NCBI GenBank assembly: GCA_964036315.1
Contig: OZ038479.1
Location: 61,113,893 to 61,177,892 of the forward strand
DNA from: Acanthosepion esculentum
Lineage: Eukaryota > Mollusca > Cephalopoda > Sepiida > Sepiidae
Length of the DNA stretch: 64,000 nucleotides
Direction of reading: 5' to 3'
Shown here: positions 49,001-61,387 of the stretch, piece by piece
Position numbering within the stretch: position 1 is the stretch's first letter
Layout of the letters: each line of letters starts with the position of its first letter
Program-made: the position numbers and the translations under genes
Notes under the pieces: model-generated
Seen by the model: only the letters and a program-made list of their open reading frames with translations
The model's database searches: none
Told to the model about the DNA's origin: nothing

Positions 49001-52000
49001 ATTCTGGTCTGAAGAGTAATATGTGGCTTGCTCAATGTCTCGAAAACTATTCTGATTTGAACTTTTAACTTTGTATAATTAAAAATAGGAAATAAGGATT
49101 TCTGAGGCTCTGATTTTCCTCAAGAATTGGAAAATTTCATTTTGACACATTTTTACCACATGCTTATGACCTCTTGCAATGGTTTAAGACATTTCATTTC
49201 AGCTTTTCTGTACTCTTGTTCATCTTGTCTTTCAGAAAAGGTAGTTTTACATAGTTTTAACCAAGTGATCATATGTTATAATGGCTGATAAAAGAAAAAC
49301 TAAAAAATTTAATTTTTTTATCCCTGCTGTTGCTCAGAAATGATCTGTTTTGTTTTTTGTTCGTATTTTTTGTGAAGTTTTTAATACACATTGCATGATG
49401 AGATTAAGATGAGGTGGTTTGCATGTGTCTTTAGGATTTTGACTATAAAAGGAGGTTTTTGCACATTTAAAATTTCAGTTGTGAATTTTGCAACAAGTGA
49501 CAGAATATTGTGATTAGTTGATCAAATTTGAGAGACTCATAATGATTGTGAAGAAGGAAAAAAAGTTCCAAAGGAAAGCAATGAAAGTTGTTTTCAGTGA
49601 GAGGTCTTGAAAAAAACCCCAAGAAAATTCAAAGTTTTCAAAATTATTGTCTTCAAAATAATCTGGAAAATAGTCTCTGGATAGAAAAACATTGTTCTTG
49701 ATGTTTTTCTTCTCCTTTCTGTTTGACATTTTGTTGGGATTAGCAGGAATTCTAGCTTGGCTCATAGTAAGTGGGCTGATGGGGTACTGAAAACTTGTCC
49801 AGCTGAGAAATTTTAAGCAGCCTCTCACATACTGCAATTGTAATATTGCATAATGGAGAAAGATTTCTATATGAATAACAATTTGTAGCAAAATGTATTT
49901 TTTATGCAGTTGGCACGTTTTTTTTTATAGCAATAGTGTAGTGATAGGCTTCTGATGTTTTATTTGTGGGAAAAGAAGTTGTAAGCTTCAAAATAATTAA
50001 TCACCCACAAGGCTGATAAACATTTTCAAGTTCTATCAAAGCTGGAAAGTGAGGATTGGGCAGCTCAAGTCCAGACGTGGCAGCCATACTTCATTTTTGG
50101 TCTGGCCTGACTCTTGTAAAGATAGAATATTGTGGGAGGCGTCATGGGCGACACAAGAAACTGAACATTTTTATGGATCTTTACTTGGAATTTAATTGAA
50201 GAAAATTTGGCAAAGAATATTTCAACTAATTTATATTAACTCAATTTAACCCCTATTGAACAGGGAAAATATTTACAGTTTTAAAATTTGACTTACTTTT
50301 ATATAATTGATGAACTGCTTCAAGAGGCACTCAGACTAAAAAAAAAAAAAAAAAATGAATGAATTTGATTCAGAAACTTTCACTCTAAAATCAAATAATA
50401 AACTCATTTTTAAGTATTTAACAAATGCTGAACAAAACAGTGATAAGTAAATTGTAATTATGAAGGCAAATTGTAATTTCTTTCATTCAAATTAAATGCA
50501 TTAATTTTGTGCAAAATAGCATGGTCCAACGTATCAAAGTTTGTATTGCCGAACAGAGTGAATGCACATTGTCAGCTGAATCCCATTTTAAATCAAACTT
50601 ATTTCGTTGATGGATATTACAGTTTAAATCTTTTTATATTTTCTTTAATGAAGCATTTTAAAACTGTATAAAAGCAATTATTTATTTATTTTTAGAATAA
50701 ATTCAAGCAGTTTGTACAAAAATAAAACTTATTTTGTCCAAACTATCAGCTCGAATTCCTGTTGCCTCAGCTGATCTTCTTTCCTTGAAAAAGAAAAACA
50801 ACTAAAATAAAATTAAAAATAAACTGGGTATATTTTTAGTTCTTTAAATTTTGCACATTCTCGTTTGCCCATAAAAAATTAAAATAGAACATTTAATGGT
50901 CATTTATAAAGTATTGCTATGAACTTACTGAAGAAATGTTTAAAATGCATTTTGAATAATTTGAATGTCTTTGAAATTAAATTTTTTTTATTTGAAAGTT
51001 AAATCTAAAATTAATTAATAAAGAAAAATAGAAAACAATTTTTTATGCAATTAAATAAGGTTTTAACATTGAGATATATTTTTTAAATATTTTCTGTAAC
51101 TCACCAAACCTCCATTCCCGATGATAAATGAAAATAAATTGAAAAATCTCTTTAAAATTCTGTATTTGTCTTTTGTTCTAAAGTAAACTACTAAAATTAA
51201 GGAATAATTGACCTGTACTTTGTCAGAAATACTTATTTTTTTTGCTTAAAACATAGTGAAAAGAACGTTTATTTACACACAGTAATCAAATCTTCAACCA
51301 AGTGGCAATCAGTTCCTGGCATTTCAGGAAAGCAGGCTAAACATTTAGCACTATTATCACGTATTTGTTTTCCTTTTGTAAAACAAATTTCTAAGTTTTG
51401 TGGTCATTACTGTCCCGTTTTTGAGGAGTTGAAAATTACATAATTTTATAATTTTCCAACATAAGATATATATATTACAAAAAGAATTTATATTACAGAG
51501 TTGTTTTGTTGAATTCCTCATCCCAAAATTAGTAAAGTTTCAAAGTTTCAGCATGTGCCTCCAATGAATACTTTTTTTATGGCAACTTCAGTCTGGCATA
51601 GTTTGGGCCTGTTCTTGCCCTACTGTCAAATTGCACTTCTGGCTGTTTTACATGGTGAAGTACGACTGAAAAAAATGAGCTTCATCTCTGTTGTGCTATG
51701 AAGTATAGGGAAGACGTTACAAGGCATTAACTGTTGAAATGAAACTTAAAGTCAGATCTGCCCTTCTGTATCATATCTTTACGGTTTTGTTTTTGTGAAC
51801 AAAATTTTCCCAATATTTAGGCTGTGATGTAAGAATTATTAATTCCTTTGCATTATCTCTCTTTTACTTCAAGACTGTGTGACATTACATTTATAATTAT
51901 TTTTAACTTGTTTGAAACTTGCATCATTAGTTCTACACTGTTAAATTTAGCTTTTTGTCCAATAGTTGATGAACTTTGGATGGTCATAACAGGTTTGCTA

Positions 52001-55000
52001 ATAAAGATAAATTTGGTACCCTTTCTTATTGTTTGTCCAGATCTCTATGCCCGAATTAAACGTTTTTAAATATGTTGAAAATAAAATCCACTTTCAGATT
52101 CCACGCTTCATTGCATTCAAAAAAGATTCTGAACAAATCTGCAAATTTCATTCAACTGGTATAGCTGTGAAAACTGATAATTAATTGACGACAAACTGCA
52201 GACAAGAGAGATAAGTCATGACTAACATTTTTCAAATGTTTGAACTTCAGATGACTCTTAATCAAGTAGACTTTTTGCAATGTGATTAAGGGCTGAAATT
52301 TTTCCTTGATGCCATTTTCTTTAGCAATTTCACAGCTGCTGACATAGCAGAAGCGTAGACATTTTCACAATCGTCTTGAAGAAAACTATGTTGACAAAAT
52401 CTCAGCAGTCATAATATCGTTGATGGTAACATCAGAAGATGGCAACAATAGACTCACTTTGTTCACATGAAACAGAACCACATCATGCCAAATGGCGATG
52501 TTAAGTTCTAAGTAGAAATCCTGTCCAGCAGTGATGTTGCTCTTATCTTCCACTAAAGACTTTTCTGTTTGGCTGTGGTTTGATTATTGATTCAGGATTC
52601 CCATCTTGTATTTCTCCATGCTTTCACAAATATGGGCATTATCCTCTAATATGTTGACTGATTGATCGATTAATTTTCTATGGCTTATCAACTTTCTGCA
52701 GGTTATTCAAAGCCAGAAAATATTCTTAGATCGTAAGAATTTTTTGAGGTAATGGTTTAGTGATACAAATCTTAGTGATACATAGCTGGGGGCAAAAGAG
52801 GCGGAGTCATACCTTTCCCAAGAGCATGTGCGTCACAGCTGTTTAAAACGTTTCTTTTTGTCCTATAGGAAAATACAAGATGGTGCTTGAACAAAATATT
52901 CGGCAAAAATCCCATTCATTAGTAACATTTTAAACCCCTCATAGAATGTAAAGTTCTCAAAGCAAACCTGTGCCAAACTATTTTCCTGAATCCTTGATGA
53001 CTTGGCTCTCCAAAAATAACATCAAGAAATAATGGAAACTGACTGTGGAAAACACAATTATTTACAAGTTGACAATGACAGCTTGTTCTAATGTTTATTG
53101 CTGGCTGACTGGCTGGCCTTTGACCCAGACATGTCAAAGTCAATTTGGTTTAATTTTCAAAAGTCAGCTATGCTGCCTTAAAAAAAAAAAAAAAAGTCCT
53201 GGTTTCCATTGGTCAGGAATTGAGGATAAATCTTTCGCCCTTTTACTAAAGGTTTCTGTGACTGGGTGCCAATTTTTTTTTAACCCCTGGTGGCTACATA
53301 ATTGAAAATTACCAATGGATTTTGTTGCATTTTGAGCCCCTAGGAATATTGTTTTCCTTCAAACTAGTTCCCCCCCCCCCGATACCTGATTAAAAAAAAA
53401 AAGTAGAAGTTAATTTCCCATTATTCAAAAAATGCAAAATTTTCACTATTTTTTCACATTGCCCCTCCCCCCTCCCCCCGTTATTTACACCAGCCAATTT
53501 TACATTTACAAATGAAAGAACATTGTTTGCTTTAAGAAAATAACTAGTTTCATGGGGTTCAGATCAAAAGTTTCCTTGATATTTTGTTCAGATGATAAAC
53601 AGTCATTTTTCAATATTTTACCCTTATAAAAGTATGAAAATCCATTTTTTTCAGAAAAAATTTTTGTGATGACTTTTACTTGTGATAGAAAATTTTTATC
53701 ATAGCAAACCTGAATTGACTTTAACTTTAAAGGGGCTATATGAGCCCTCAAGCAGCTGTGGTGTAAGTGAATAAAATGAACCCAATGGGAATTAGAACTA
53801 GACTCTCTGATTAACAATTCCAAGCCATTAGCCATTACACCAGCTGCACATCCAAGCTCACAGCAATTGGTATTTCCAAGCAATCGCCCATCTAGGTGCT
53901 CACCAAGCTCAACATTGGTTCCCATACAATCACCAAAGTTAAAAATGTTTCAACATACTATGGCTGTACTCATATTCTCTAATAGCATTTTCCAATGAAG
54001 GGTTGAAGCAGAAAATAATGTATATAAACAATTATCCTAAAGAATGTAACAGAAATCCTCAATAACTGTGCACTATCTGACAAAACAAAATATATGCATT
54101 ACATGAAATAAAGCCTTTTTACTCATCTCAATCTGACAAAATTTTTATTGCTGGCAATATTTTTCCTTCAAAAATCTATTTCAAGTAATATTTTTTCAAA
54201 AATATATTGCTGTAGATTTTTTTTTTTAATGTATTGCTGGTAATAATTTTTTTTTTTTAGACTTTGGTTCAATCATGGCCAATAAAACCCTTTGCAACAC
54301 AAAAGGAGACACTTTTGAGATTTCACCATCTAGAGATTGTGTAACTATGAAATTGTAAATTGTTTTTTCTGATATTTCGTTTTCACTTTCAGTTCCAGAA
54401 GTCTCATGGTTTATTTATAATTTTGATTTTTGTATCCACCATCAGTATTCCCCACCCACCTTGGAGTTCCTCCTTAAAGGATGCTATCAGGGGGGACTAA
54501 TCCTATTCGCCCTGATCTGCCAGGGCTACGCAGATGGCATAGTTGTGAGGAAAGTGGATACGAGCACCCGCATTCCCCCGCCATATCTACCCAAGTATAG
54601 TATGGTGTAAGGATTCGCAGCCAACTAGCCCTTGCCACTATGTGACTAGCCGATTGGAATGGATTGGGCTATTCTATCCACCCATCTATCCCAGGTAGGT
54701 ACCAAAGTCATGTGTGATGGACACTCGTGGTCATCTTATACCAGATCAGGAGTCATTCAGTCACTAGAACTGTCCACAAGCATCACAGATCGCCACCCAT
54801 GGCAAACGGGTGGCCCCATTGAGGGGAAGTTGTAGTTTTTGGGAATCAGTTTTTGTGAATGTGCATTTTATATATTTCAATTTGTATTGCTGGTATTTTT
54901 ATTTTAAAAACCCAACTTTACACTTTCTTAGTATTCAGACACCAGTTTAGAGGAGGGGGAAACTATTTACCCATAGATGGGACCCTAACAGGTGCTACCA

Positions 55001-56787
55001 CCCCAGGTCAGAGTGGACTTGGGAACAACAGCAGTCAAGAGGTGGTTCCACATTCCTCAAAACCTCCCAATCAGAGGCCTTGCTGCTGGATGCAGTTTAT
55101 CATCATACCCAGGATGCTGTGGTCTTGGGAATAAGGTAAATATTAAGCTTCTTAAAACTATAGAATTTTCAAATCAAGAAAAGTTGATAGAATCATTTCA
55201 GTTGGAAAAATGTGATTTTGTTGCAATGAAGCTAAGAAAGAAACAATGTAATCAATCGATTACATTAGGCAACAAAGATTTTGCTCTTGGGGGTAAAAAT
55301 TTGTTTTAGATTAACTAATGTTGATTCTGAATCTGCACTTAGTATTGTTCTAGGACATTGAAATTTTGTGTTATGTGTCAGGAATATTTCTGGGAAAAGA
55401 AGCTGCAGCACCCTTGTCAAATATTAACTACACAAAAACTATAATACGTATGCATTAGACTAAATCAAATATGCCAATTTCAAATCTGTGCTTAGAATTC
55501 CCTTAACATCATATTTTTGAAATATGCACCCATGTGCTGAGAAGTTAGTTGCCAAACCAAGAAGCCCTGAAAAGAACATTGTTTAGTTAAATTTTGGAAA
55601 GTTAGCCTAATCATGTACAATGTTTAATAGTATATTAGTATCCATTTGAGCTGGCATTATAGAATTTGTTTGTATAAGTTGGACAAAACTTTCGAGTTTC
55701 ATAGTACTGAAAACTTTAACAAATAACAGACGAACAGTATATTAAAGAATTGGATGCTGGATGTCTCTTAAAATGTGGTTTTTGCATTCTGATTTTGGGG
55801 TTGGTATAAAGGGAGAGCAGCTGAATGCACAAATTGCAAGTGTGTCAAACATTTATGAAGTAAGCAGGAAAGAGTATTTTATATTTGGTCATTTGCCAAT
55901 GTCATCTAATTCCCTTTGATCATAAATGTATTATTTACTAATATGCTATTTGCCTTGAACACAAATTTATTTGGATATCTAGGAAATAATATTGGATGTA
56001 GGAGGACAAATCTGAGTAAATCTTTGAAATCTGTTTGTTCAATTTGGTGTTGTACCATTTGCTTTAGTAATGGACAATTGATGTTTTTGTTTAGTGATAT
56101 AGGAGAAACATTTTGACATTAGTTAAAGCCCTTTTGTTGGTTAAATTTCAAAGCAAATTTTATTTTGGTCTATATTGAAATTTTTACTAGAGTTGTGTTT
56201 ACAACAAACCAGGCAGAACCTTTTTCATTTGTCAGCAACTTGTCATGTAAGAAACTGGATCTTTTTCTGCAGAGTCTTATTGCTGTTATCATCACGGTTT
56301 GAACAAACATCTATATTTTTCTGGACACTCATAATGGGTTCATAAAAATATGTGAAAGCACAAAATTGTCACAAAACACTTGCAAGAGTAAGCAAACAGC
56401 AGATGCCAAAAGGAGACTGCATTGAGTGAAATTGAAACTGTCATGACATCACATAAAAGTCTCCAGTTTTCTCTCTATCCCCCATCCTTCATAATCAATA
56501 ATCTCTGCTCCATCGATCGGAGAAAGAAATCCAGCGGCCATGGTTAGAAAGACACAGAAATTGTACAGATATAAAGAAAAAGAAAATATGTTCAAAGGTA
56601 CAAACATTAAGATCTGCGTTTTCTTCCTGTTCTCCTTCTTCATCAATAGTGAACTCTTCTTTAAGCTTCAAATATTCTTCATATTCTCGTTGTTCCTCTT
56701 CCTGCTTTTGCTTGCGTTCTTCCTCTTCCTAAAAGAAAAATGAGGTGGAAGATCAACACAAAAGAAACAGGAGAAATATTTTTAGCT

Positions 56788-56844
<57 letters not shown>

Positions 56845-57001
56845 AAAAATTGAGAGATAAATAAAATATATTTGCTAATACAATATGGATAAAAGACAAA
56901 GCAAAAACATTTTATGCTAGTGCATTTTGTTCTTTTGACTTGCCTTGATAACATTCCTCAACCCCCCCACAAAAAAAAAAAAACACTGCCATAAAGTTTT
57001 C

Positions 57002-57053
<52 letters not shown>

Positions 57054-57197
57054 GAGTTCTAGAAGGATGACTACAATAAATGAACATTGTAAAGTTAATT
57101 TTGACATGAAATAACAGTCTGAAGTCAGAAAAGCTAAATAAAAAATTGAACAGAAATGACTGTATTGTTTAATTGAACTTGTTTGAAAGAATTTTTG

Positions 57198-57264
<67 letters not shown>

Positions 57265-60200
57265 TATACATTATTTTTATGGATACAACTTATTTGAGTG
57301 AATAGTTGGAATGTTTGAGAAATTTTGCAGAAAATATGCATTCTCTGAGAGGAATTGAACATGTATTCCATACGTAAACTGTCATATCCTGATGTATGGT
57401 TTAATTATTCAGCTATATAGAACATTCTGGTTAGCAAAGTCCAAATTACAAATTTATAAGCAGTAATTTGAACTTTGTTAACCCTTCATTTCCAATATAA
57501 ACAGTCCAAAAACTACTATTCAATATTAAGCATTTACAAAGGTTGTAAAAGATTTTGTTTTCCCACTTGTTAATTAAATGAAAAAATATTTTTGTCATCA
57601 TCCAATTTTTGTATAATAAAAAGGAGCCTATGCAGATATTTAATATATATAATACTTCATATATACTGTATATTCTCTGTAATATTTTGTTTTGTAGAGT
57701 TACATCCCTTGCACTGGTGATGTTTAGTGTCAGTGTTTTTGTCATGATAACAGCAGACACTTCCAAGAAGTTTAGGCAACCACAAGATTAAAAGACTCTC
57801 TGTGAAAGGAGGCGACTACAATAATTTAAAAAAATCCTTTTAAAAGTTATATGTGAAAACCTGATAATAGTAACAAAATTTCAATTATATGTGCCATTAT
57901 TTTTAGTGGAAAACTAGTCTGCTATAAAGCAACATTGGGTCTTTATTTGATATAAAAGATGATTGCTAAAGGTAGAATTGAATTTAGACAAAATTTGCCA
58001 AATTCATAGACTATGAACAGATCGGTTTAGAAAGAAACAATGTCAATGACAGTAAGTTTCTTTGAGTCTTTCTTTTCCTTTTGAAGACAGACTTAATATT
58101 AAGACTGAATCTTATAATAGCAAGAGAAACAAAGAAGGAAAAATGAAAAATAGAAGAACAAAAACAGTTTTTTTTTCATTTTAAATGACATTTGTTTCTG
58201 TTCCAACAATAACTGATATTGTAGTGAGAAAACGAATGCTTGTATAACTGAAGCTTTTATAATTCGGTGTGTCCGACGGGACTTAATTAAATACAGAATA
58301 CGTATAAGGGGAGATAATCCATACCGCATATTAAATTAGGATGAGTCAAAATAAAATTCCTCTCTACAAAGAAGTGGCTATTTAAAAATTTAAATAGTAC
58401 CAATCGTGTGTGTGTGTGTGAGAGAACGTGTGCAAAAAAAAAAACAAGAAAACAATGCATATTCAAAGTTGACAGATTCATAAAAAACTCTAGAAATCAC
58501 TTGATTTTTCAGCTTTTTATGATTTGATGAATGAAAGCCATTGTTTCAAACAAACCAGATTTGAAATTCTTTAAAGTGCAAGATGATGACGACACAACTA
58601 ATCTGCCTAGGATTCAGTTATAAAGCTTTTCAATGGAAGTATAACCAATACATAGACTCACACGAGCTGCTTCCTCTATCTTTTGTTTTTCTTCATCTTT
58701 TTTTCTTTTCTCTTCCAATGCAGCAGCTTGTTCTTTCTTTTCTTCTCGTTCTCTTTCTAATTGCTGTAAAAAAAAAAAAGAATGAAAATGTTGAAATAAA
58801 TTACTTTAGCTTTTGCTGATATTGTTGAGAGGTAAGCTAAATTTTATACTGAATTCACAAAAACTGCAAGTGGCTATTAGTATTACAAAGTTTGTGCAGC
58901 AAATATTTTCTCCTTCATTAATCAAATTATCAATTTTGTTATATTTCTTATTACATATTTTTACATAGATGCATAGTTTTAAGGAGTAAATGAATAAAAG
59001 ATACTGTTTAATCTACTAAGTGATGAAGGGTTAATATTTTTTAAGTCATGAGTTTTTTTGATAGCAACTTCATGTGTACCTGACAAAGATCTATGTCATT
59101 ACATTGACTACTGAAAGCAACTGATGAGTTGGGCCACAATAGCAGTGAAATTTATGATGTTTACAAATCAAATGAACCATAGAAGTTGCAGAAATAAATG
59201 GATAAGAAGCAATATGTGGCATTTAAAGAAAATATTTTGATTGCTTGAAACAACAACAAAAAGGACCAAGATAAGTTCAGCACATTTTGTCAGCAAAATG
59301 TGCTGATTTTCACAAGAAAAAAAAAGGAATTTTTGCGATGAGGATTTACCAGTATTATAGGCTTTATTTGTACAAGCCTGACAACAGACAGGATGAGACT
59401 GGAGGATAAGATGACTGAAAGAATCTGCATACATGAGTCAGGACATTTTTACAGTCCACCACAGATATTAGATTTAAGGCTCCAGAATGTCAACAATAGA
59501 TTATCCAGGGCCTAGTGGATAAAAGCATTGCTTAAGACATATTAGCTTCTTAGCTTCTCTGGCAGTTTTGAATTCAGTCAATGAGTATGAACTTCTAAGT
59601 CACATATTCTGTTTCAGTGAAAGAAAAAAAAAAAAAAATAATAGTAAGACAGGTGAATGGCGATACCAAAGATTCTCTGAACTGAGAAAGAAGAATAAAG
59701 GCTTGAGTATAAAGGGCTTGGTTTTGAATTCCACAAAAGGTTACCAAATATGAAGATAGACACCTAAAGGTGGCCAGAGGTTACAATGGCTGAAGCATTG
59801 TAAATAAAATAAGTGGATCCAAATAAATAAATAGTACCTATTTTAGATACATTTAATTAAAATGTTGAAAGCATGAATTGTCTTTTCAATGAACAATCAT
59901 TACCAGTATTATCTATTTCATATAAATCGTCAAAATTTTTTTTTTAACAGAATTTATAAAGTATTCAGTGAACATCCACTTGGTAAGTATTGATGTGATG
60001 AAAAGGTGTACATGATATTAAAATTAAATCTTAATTAAGGATTGTATTTAATGAAGTCTTCCAAAGACTGATATTGAAAAGTTAAAAAAAATAAAAGGCA
60101 TAATAAAAAGAAAGACAGCAGAGCAGCTTTACTTACTTCCCGCATTGCCCGCTTTTCTGCTTTCTCCTGTAATTTTCGGAGCTTCTTTGTACCAACTTTT

Positions 60201-61387
60201 CCCTCTGGCATGGCAATCTTGTCATAAATATCTTCTTCTTCATCTTCTTCATGCCTCTGACCTGCATCTGGAGTATCCTCATCTGTGGGAAGGAGGAGAA
60301 TTATAATTAAAAAGAAGTTTGCCATTAAATGATGTCAACATCTGTTGCTATTGGTCTTCAATTGTTAACACTTTTGTTTAGTTCAAGTCATGAATACTCC
60401 ATTAATTTTGAAAAGTTTTTAAAATCCTTAATTTAAACTTCTTAGCAGACACAGTTTTATGAAACATTGGTGTGCAAAGTAAAAATATTACTTGTTCTCT
60501 TCAAAATATGGAACTATGTTTGTGCTAGAATTCTTTTATTATTATTATTATGTAAGCTTTTTTTTTTTTTTTTTACTAAAACCAACCAGTGTCTCAGATA
60601 CATTTTTTCTTCTGTCTTTCCTCCCAATCTAAATGGTATAGTTCATTATTTATATGTAGTAATGACAAGGTGTACCACAAATACTAACTGATTAACAGAA
60701 TTATGAATTAATCATAAAGATGAAAAGAGCTCGATAACAATTTATCATAAAGAAGAAAAGAGCTAGATAATTATTTACAGAAGCTAAATGCACTAAAAGA
60801 AAAAAAGAGATCTCACTCCAAAAAAATTAAATTGGTAACTTTGGTAGAGTAAAAGATTACATTTCACTAAATGACAATTTGTTGTGGCATATAAAAACAT
60901 TTTCAATTTAAAAAAATATGTCTAATGAGTTGGTATTATGGCCTGGAAATCTGAAAGTCAAAATCAGAGGCTAAGATGAACTGCCGTGTCTCTCCACAAA
61001 TACCTTTGCAAGTCATATAGACTGACAAGTATGGTTCTTTTCTATTGGCATATTCTGTCAACAAATGAAACAATAAAAGGACATGCAGGTGACAATGAAG
61101 GAGTATATCTTGACACCTTTTTAAATTAAATTTAAATATAAAATTATATGAAGATGACAGAAACATACATTTTATTGTTTTAAAAATCAATATCACAATA
61201 TTTTGTTTTAATGAAGAGAAGTTCATATGTATCTTGTATATAGAAACTGTTTGGTTTTCAATTGACAACTTACCTGAATCTCTTTCTATTTGCATTCTAC
61301 GTCTTGCCTGTCTATGCCTGGCTCCTGTAGGCAGGTCCTCCCGAGTCACAGGATCAGGCATACGGCGACGCACAGCAACTTCCTCTT
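45810..61387 (-). CDS. DDRGK1: DDRGK domain-containing protein 1 (UFBP1), seven exons, 5' end missing
   Basis: DDRGK1 is the ER-membrane adaptor that, with UFL1 and CDK5RAP3, forms the UFM1 E3 ligase acting on ribosomes and ER proteins. Seven minus-strand exons join in consistent phase: 61387-61274, 60282-60137, 58763-58662, 56728-56606, 50335-50297, 48600-48544 and 46046-45810. All introns start GT and end AG. The joined product is 271 residues: an Arg-rich and acidic linker, a long Glu/Lys/Arg helix (exons 3-4), then the winged-helix-like C-terminal domain with [14 protein letters not shown] and the signature [15 protein letters not shown]. The lysine of DDRGK matches human Lys267, the reported UFM1 acceptor. 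Human DDRGK1 is 314 residues, so roughly 50 N-terminal residues, including the membrane anchor, are missing and probably lie past base 64000. The C-terminus runs about seven residues longer than in human. Introns range from about 1 to 6.3 kb and are filled with repeats. Confidence 0.96.
48544..48600 (-). CDS. DDRGK1: DDRGK1 exon: [19 protein letters not shown]
   Basis: The exon is 57 bases, phase 0 at both ends, 19 residues. The acceptor is CTTTCAG; the donor after CACAG is GTAAAT. It matches human KVVLLEDLA..GLRTQ, the first helices of the winged-helix-like domain. Reading on past the donor gives a longer but unrelated open frame in the intron. Confidence 0.95.
50297..50335 (-). CDS. DDRGK1: DDRGK1 micro-exon ([13 protein letters not shown])
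   Basis: This is a 39-base exon coding 13 residues, too short for ordinary ORF finding. The acceptor is a run of about 17 T followed by TTTAG, and the donor is GTAAGT. FINYIK is identical to the human segment that opens the globular C-terminal domain. It lies between a 6.3-kb upstream intron and a 1.7-kb downstream intron. Confidence 0.92.
52270..52660 (-). pseudogene. hAT-like (ZMYM1/DUF4371 type) transposase relic
   Basis: Reading the minus strand and ignoring stops gives [19 protein letters not shown], then [20 protein letters not shown] and [14 protein letters not shown]. The order IWYDxLFxxNxVSKxLQSxD...AKEIAxExGIxPxF is characteristic of this transposase group. Frames shift at least twice. 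It lies in the 6.3-kb DDRGK1 intron, same strand as the gene. Flanking decayed sequence down to about 51550 may belong to it but is not recognisable. Confidence 0.5.
53730..53940 (-). repeat. tRNA-derived SINE (different type)
   Basis: On the minus strand, box A-like TGGTGTAATGGCTAATGGC (53842-53824) is followed about 30 bases on by box B-like AGTTCTAATTCCC (53798-53786). A segment between them resembles an anticodon arm (TTGTTAATC). A 139-codon open frame across it is fortuitous. It lies in the large DDRGK1 intron. Confidence 0.6.
54430..55140 (+). repeat. GC-richer dispersed repeat, probably RTE/LINE-associated
   Basis: This block is visibly richer in G and C than the intron around it. The piece 54985-55130 (GCTACCACCCCAGGTCAGAG, then CCACATTCCTCAAAACC) resembles a repeat I have seen in other invertebrate sequence near non-LTR elements. 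Its frame reads [16 protein letters not shown]. Class assignment is from memory and uncertain. It lies in the DDRGK1 intron. Confidence 0.45.
56606..56728 (-). CDS. DDRGK1: DDRGK1 exon: charged helix end and [10 protein letters not shown] segment
   Basis: The exon is 123 bases, phase 0 at both ends, 41 residues. It starts [12 protein letters not shown] and runs through [19 protein letters not shown], matching human [18 protein letters not shown]. The donor is read as AAT|GTTTGT. This is a weak site, but it keeps the frame and gives exactly the human spacing to FINYIK. A donor four bases on (GTACCT) would break the frame. Confidence 0.92.
56790..56842. repeat. (TA)n(TG)n microsatellite
   Basis: A short TA run, then more than 20 TG units, in the DDRGK1 intron 60 bases upstream (in gene sense) of the exon at 56728. 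Confidence 0.95.
57006..57050. repeat. (TA)n microsatellite
   Basis: About 22 TA units in the 1.9-kb DDRGK1 intron. Confidence 0.95.
57200..57260. repeat. (TA)n microsatellite
   Basis: About 30 TA units directly before the SINE copy at 57.3 kb. Confidence 0.95.
57300..57480 (-). repeat. tRNA-derived SINE, second copy of the 23.3-kb family
   Basis: GTTTGAGAAATTTTGCAG, then GAATTGAACATGTATTCCAT and ACTGTCATAT align with 23255-23340. Box B-like GTTCAATTCC is at 57360-57351. Like its relative, it directly follows a long TA run. It lies in the DDRGK1 intron, on the gene's strand. Confidence 0.65.
58662..58763 (-). CDS. DDRGK1: DDRGK1 exon: charged helix, part 1
   Basis: The acceptor is a long T tract ending ACAG and the donor is GTGAGT. 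The exon is 102 bases, phase 0 at both ends, 34 residues from QLERERE to EEAAR. It is almost entirely Glu, Lys, Arg, Gln and Ala and matches the long charged helix of DDRGK1. On the plus strand the same bases read as a Leu/Phe-rich frame, which is a shadow. Confidence 0.93.
59505..59830 (+). repeat. tRNA-derived SINE with A-rich tail
   Basis: Box A-like CCTAGTGGATAAAAGCATTG is followed by box B-like CAGTTTTGAATTCAG, then an A15 run at 59624 and a repeat-rich tail ending in AAATAAATAAATA. A second TTGGTTTTGAATTCCAC at about 59719 suggests a dimer or a second partial unit. It is within a DDRGK1 intron. Confidence 0.55.
60137..60282 (-). CDS. DDRGK1: DDRGK1 exon: acidic stretch and KKLRKLQEK motif
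   Basis: The acceptor is CCTTCCCACAG and the donor is GTAAGT. The 146-base exon starts by completing an Asp codon and ends in phase 0. It encodes [17 protein letters not shown], then [21 protein letters not shown]. The segment [17 protein letters not shown] corresponds to human IGAKKLRKLEEKQARKA, which makes the assignment firm. It leads directly into the charged helix. Confidence 0.93.
60709..60776. repeat. Imperfect 34-bp tandem duplication
   Basis: ATCATAAAGATGAAAAGAGC and ATCATAAAGAAGAAAAGAGC start two units of about 34 bases. It lies in a DDRGK1 intron. Confidence 0.8.
61274..61387 (-). CDS. DDRGK1: DDRGK1 exon (first visible): Arg-rich linker
   Basis: The exon follows the acceptor TTTTACCAG and ends GATTCAG before the donor GTAAGT. 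It begins two bases into a codon and ends one base into a codon. It reads [13 protein letters not shown] and continues to MQIERDS, a basic linker that follows the membrane anchor in this family. The split Asp codon completed by the next exon (G|AT) supports the junction. The preceding exon was not found between 61388 and 64000. Confidence 0.85.

Noticed and set aside
49514..49891. 125-codon minus-strand open frame
   Set aside because: No splice context, no family motif, and composition like translated AT-rich intron.
50741..50796. Exon-like stretch on the minus strand (TTTTTCAAG then [18 protein letters not shown])
   Set aside because: It lies between two DDRGK1 exons that already join with exactly the human spacing. 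No donor keeps the frame, so inclusion would disrupt the protein.
53506..53925. 139-codon minus-strand open frame
   Set aside because: It runs across a tRNA-derived SINE and shows no protein family signal.
56540..58819. Plus-strand Leu/Phe-rich frames at 56540-56743 and 58583-58819
   Set aside because: They are the antisense of the Glu/Lys-rich DDRGK1 exons.
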